Of a stretch of 52,387 bases of DNA, positions 48,857 through 52,387 are shown piece by piece. Position 1 is the first letter of the stretch. Each line of letters opens with the position of its first letter. Source of the DNA: Myxococcales bacterium (GTDB taxonomy: Bacteria; Myxococcota_A; Polyangia; Haliangiales; SHYZ01); the NCBI GenBank assembly GCA_009692535.1, contig SHYZ01000005.1, forward strand, positions 1 through 52,387. Direction: 5' to 3'. Made by a program: the position numbers and the translations under genes. The notes under the pieces are model-generated. The model did no database searches. It was not told the DNA's origin and saw only the letters and a list, made by a program, of their open reading frames with translations.

Positions 48857-51304
48857 ATGCGACGAAATCGGGGGCTCGGTGCGTTGGCGGTCGCTTGGCT
48901 CGCATTGTCTTGCGACGGCAACGCCATCGCGCAATCGCTCCGTTGGGTCGCGTCCGGCCATCGGGAGCTGGAGCTGTTCGGCTCGACGCTCCGCTGGCTC
49001 GACGACCTCGACGGCGACGGCCATCAGGATCTCGCGATCGGCGCGGTATCGGCCGAGGACGGATCCGGCCGCGTCTACCTTCACTCCTCTGCGAACGGCG
49101 AGCTGCTGCGCGAGCTTGCGCCGCTTCACGGAGCGATCGCGTTCGGCGCTGCGATCGCAGCCGTCGGCGACTCGAACGGCGATGGCGCGTCCGAGCTGGC
49201 CGTCCTCCAGACCTGGGAATCGCAGAACCTGCGAAGCGAGCTCCCGACGCCGCCGATCGTCCTGCGCTCGACCGCGGACGGCATCCAGCTCGCGGAGTTT
49301 TCGAGCCGCTCGCGCGGAGAGCTCGAGCGCGATTCCATCGTGACGCTCAGCGACATCGACGGCGATGGCGTCCGCGAAGTGGCGACGACCACGCTTGACG
49401 ACGATCACGATCGCACGAATTTCACGCCCCCTCGCGGTCCGAGCGTGACGATCGTCTCCGGCGCCACACTCGTCCCGGTGCGCGAGCTTTGGCTCCTCCT
49501 CGAAGACCAGCGCGTCGCGCGAATCGATCGCTGCGCCAATGCCGGGGATGTCGATCACGACGGGCGCGACGACCTCATCGCTTCGCGGGCGAGCGTGAAT
49601 CCGGACTGGCACGATTCGACCCGCTACATCGGCGCCGTCGCCAGCGCCGGCGATCTCGATGGCGACGGCGCCGCGGAGATCGCGGCGGCGCGGCATCCGG
49701 TGGTGCCTGACGGATCGTTGCTGCAACGGGTGGCGATCCTGGCGGTGCCAGCCGGTGCCACGCTCGGCGAGCTCGAGAGCGACACCGGTTGATCTCCCTA
49801 CGCCCCGCCGTTCGGCGCGGCGCTCCTCGGCGGGGAAGACCTCGACGGGGACGGCCAGCTCGACCTCGTGGTCGGCGACAATCGCGGGTTCGCCGAGCGC
49901 CACTCCGGCCGCGTCGCAACCTATTCGCTGCCGACGAAGACGCTGTTGCACCAGCGGCTCGGCGAGGATCGCTCCCTCCCGATGAGCGGCGGGGTCGCGC
50001 TGTTCGGCGACACCGATGGCGACGGAACCGGCGATCTCGCCGTCGGGGAAACGGACTACGCCTCGGTCGGAAGTGTCGCGATCCTGTCGGGATCCGACGG
50101 ATCGTTGCTGCGCCGAATCGTCCCGGCGACGCCGAACACGTGGTTCGTGGAAACGGTCGCCGCGGTCCCCAATCTCGACGCGGACGGTATCGGCGAAATC
50201 GCTCTCGACGGAACGGCGATCGCCGCGCTCGTGGTCGGCGTGCATCCCGATGGTCAGGTGGAGATCGCAGCGGGATCTCCCGAGTCCAGCGTGGCTGGGC
50301 TCCGCCGTGGCGCATTCACCGTCTTTTCCGCCGTTTCGGCGGCGAAGGTCATCCAACGCTTCGGCAGCTTCCCGAGCGAGCGACTCGGCGCCGCGGTCGC
50401 GTTCGTCGGCGAGTTGTCCGGCGACCTGCACGGCGAATGGGCCGTCGGCGCCCCCGCCTCCAACAAGTCCGCCGACGCTGCCGGCCGCCTGCTCGTCGTC
50501 GATGGCAAGAATGGGCGGACCTTCGCGGAACTCCGCGGCGAGAAGGCCGGTGACTGCTTCGCCACCGCGATCGCGGCACCCGGCGACGGCGACGGCGACG
50601 GCGTGCCTGACCTCGTCGTCGGCGCACCATGCATCGGCGCGAACAACCTCGGCCGCGTGACGCTCTTCTCCGGCTCGACCCTCGGCGTCCTCGCCCGTTT
50701 CGATGGCAGGGAGGGCGGCCAGCTCGGCGCCCGATTGCTCGACCTCGGCGACGTGAATCACGACGGACTGTCTGAGGTCGTCATGCCGACCGATCTCTGG
50801 AACTCCAGCGTCGTGTCGCTCGTCTCGCTGCGCAACGGCGACCGCGTCGCAGCGATTCGCGTCGATCCTCGGTACTTCGGCGAGACCCTCGCCGCGCTGC
50901 CGCCGTGGCTGCGCGATTCCAATCCGGGGTCGTTCCTCGTGATCGGCGAGCCGCACGCTGCGCTCGATGGACGCTAATCGCAGGACGGGGTCGTGTTCTT
51001 CTACGAGCTCCCCGAGTTGTTCTTCCAGGTGCGTCCCGCTGTCGCGCAGGAAGGCGACGCGGTCCGCGGCGATGTGCGCGGCGGGCCGCCGTTGGCACCG
51101 GCGGGGATCTACCTCGCGGCCATCGATAGCGTGCCGTTCGAGCAATTCACCGCGCTCGGCGATCTGGACGCGTTCGGGGCGTGGGTCGCCGGCGATGCGG
51201 TGCCACCCGGCTTGTCAAGCGTCGTGTACACACTGCGCGCCTACGCGACCGGGTTCGACGGACGCCTCGCCGAATCGACCGACGTGCAGCTCACATTCGA
51301 GTGA
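48857..51304 (+). pseudogene. Secreted FG-GAP beta-propeller protein (paralogue 3), in-frame TGA and TAA
   Basis: ATG 48857 (MRRNRGLGALAVAWLALSCDGNAIAQ); TGA at 49790-49792 and TAA at 50975-50977 lie in one continuous frame (ORFs 48689, 49868 and 50993 share phase); FG-GAP repeats continue after TGA and the LTFE C-terminus after TAA. Confidence 0.8.
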
Positions 51305-51358
51305 CGGTCGAACGCGATGCCTCGCGCGTTCGATCGGTCGCGCCTATCGTCCGCGGGC

Positions 51359-52387
51359 ATGTGGACGTCGCGACTCTTCGTGCTGTTCCTCGCCGCGAGC
51401 GCCCACGCGAAACAGGGTCGCGTGCCAGAATTCGGCGCGGTGCGATCGGGCGTTCGCGCTCGAGGGCCGCGGCGGACTGTTCGTGTCGGATGCCGCGGCG
51501 CTCTTCGTCCCGATCGGCGGCGAGGCGATCGAGGCGGCGTACTTCGCGGTGGCGCCGGAAGAGGAACTGCTCATCCAGGCGTCGCGGTGCGGCACGCCGT
51601 CGGTGCGCATCGTCGCGTTCTGGCTTGACGCGATCGGGCAACCGTGCGGCGCGCTGCTTGGCGAGCCGGAACCAGGCACGGCGACGTCCGCTCCGTTCGG
51701 CCGCGTCGTCACGGCGCCGCCGACCGCCGCGTGGCTGATCGCCGGCTGGCAAAAACTGTCGGCCGGTTCGAGCTGGCTCGACGCGGCGCGCATCGTCGTG
51801 CCCGATCGAAGCGTCCGCGCGCGGCTCGACGGACCGCTGCAATGCGATCCGGCCGGGCGGTTCGTGCGCCAACGGACGGCGCTCCCGGCCTTGGGCCTCG
51901 ACGCGATCGTCGAGTGGAAGACGGCGGCGCACGGCGTCACGGCGGCGCTCGATCTGGTTGACAGTCGCGGCACGCAACGCGCACTGACCGTCGAACTCCG
52001 CCTCCCGCTTGCCGTCGCCGGCGCGACCCTGCAGGCCGAGCCTCGGCAAACCGCGACGCTCGCGCGCACCAACGTCTGGGGCGAGTTCCAGTCGCTCGAG
52101 TTCGCGAGCCCAGGACTACCGTTCGGCGACGGTGCGATGGCAACCTACCCGGCGCTGGCAGCGGTCGATGCTCGCGGCCGCGATGCCACCGTCGTGCTCG
52201 GCGTGCCACCTGGCGACCCGCATCCGTTTCGGCTGCGCGCGTTGACCGATCCGGCGGGAGGCGTCGTGCTGTCGTGGCCGATCGGGATCTCGCCGCTACC
52301 GCGCGCCGCCGCCAGGCGCGCGCACGTCGAGTGGTTCGTCGCGTGCGGCGATCCGCAGTGGCCGCTGCGTTCCGGCCTCGTGCAGAT
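51359..52387 (+). pseudogene. Secreted hypothetical protein, 5' frameshift, runs off the right edge
   Basis: MWTSRLFVLFLAASAHAKQGRVPEFGAVRSG in the ATG frame, then FALEGRGGLFVSDAAALFVPIGGEAIEAAYFAVAPEEELLIQAS... open in another frame to the window end. Confidence 0.6.

Noticed and set aside
45971-51145. 1724-aa minus-strand ORF
   Set aside because: Low-complexity Arg/Ala/Glu composition, no signal peptide or domain; antisense to well-supported FG-GAP genes and partly to the Gfo/Idh strand context. Typical GC-rich antisense open frame.
44788-51304. Stop-codon recoding as the explanation for in-frame stops
   Set aside because: All three stop codons (TAG, TGA, TAA) interrupt frames here, and all three also end apparently normal genes; no single reassignment fits.
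1-52387. CRISPR array
   Set aside because: No regularly spaced direct repeats seen; the only tandem repeats are short in-gene ones (12 bp and 18 bp).
1-52387. tRNA/rRNA genes
   Set aside because: None recognised by eye; a tRNAscan/Infernal run would be needed to exclude them.

Overview
GC-rich bacterial chromosome segment. Gene content (CRTAC1/FG-GAP lipoproteins, zinc-ribbon rhomboid, sigma factor fused to carboxypeptidase-regulatory domains) suggests a Planctomycetota-like organism; this is inference from gene content only. Coding runs on both strands with little spacing. Housekeeping or metabolic genes: rlmN-like, GH57 branching enzyme, glgA, class I fbp, rsmE, RumA/RlmD-like, HI0933-family flavoprotein, two HAD phosphatases, MATE transporter, Gfo/Idh/MocA oxidoreductase, histidine phosphatase. 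Accessory or surface genes: sialate-O-acetylesterase-like, Rpn-type nuclease, VPS10/sortilin-like propeller with an embedded PDZ, M64 peptidase, giant alpha/beta hydrolase, and three FG-GAP beta-propeller paralogues. Main observations: (1) a duplicated TPR + CRTAC1 module (17.1-23.0 kb) whose members all carry lipobox-like signals, with 4-nt coupled overlaps and a predicted mini-lipoprotein between the copies; (2) a ~179-bp imperfect palindrome (MITE/REP-like) just upstream of that module; (3) three FG-GAP paralogues sharing an uncharacterised C-terminal module ending in LTFE-stop, two of them broken by premature stops or a frameshift; (4) a large ECF-sigma/TM/regulatory-domain gene split by a deletion, frameshifts and an in-frame amber stop; (5) an IS5-type transposase 5' end at the left edge, missing from the ORF track; (6) a long bidirectional hairpin containing both stop codons of a convergent gene pair. 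No rRNA, tRNA or CRISPR array was recognised by eye.
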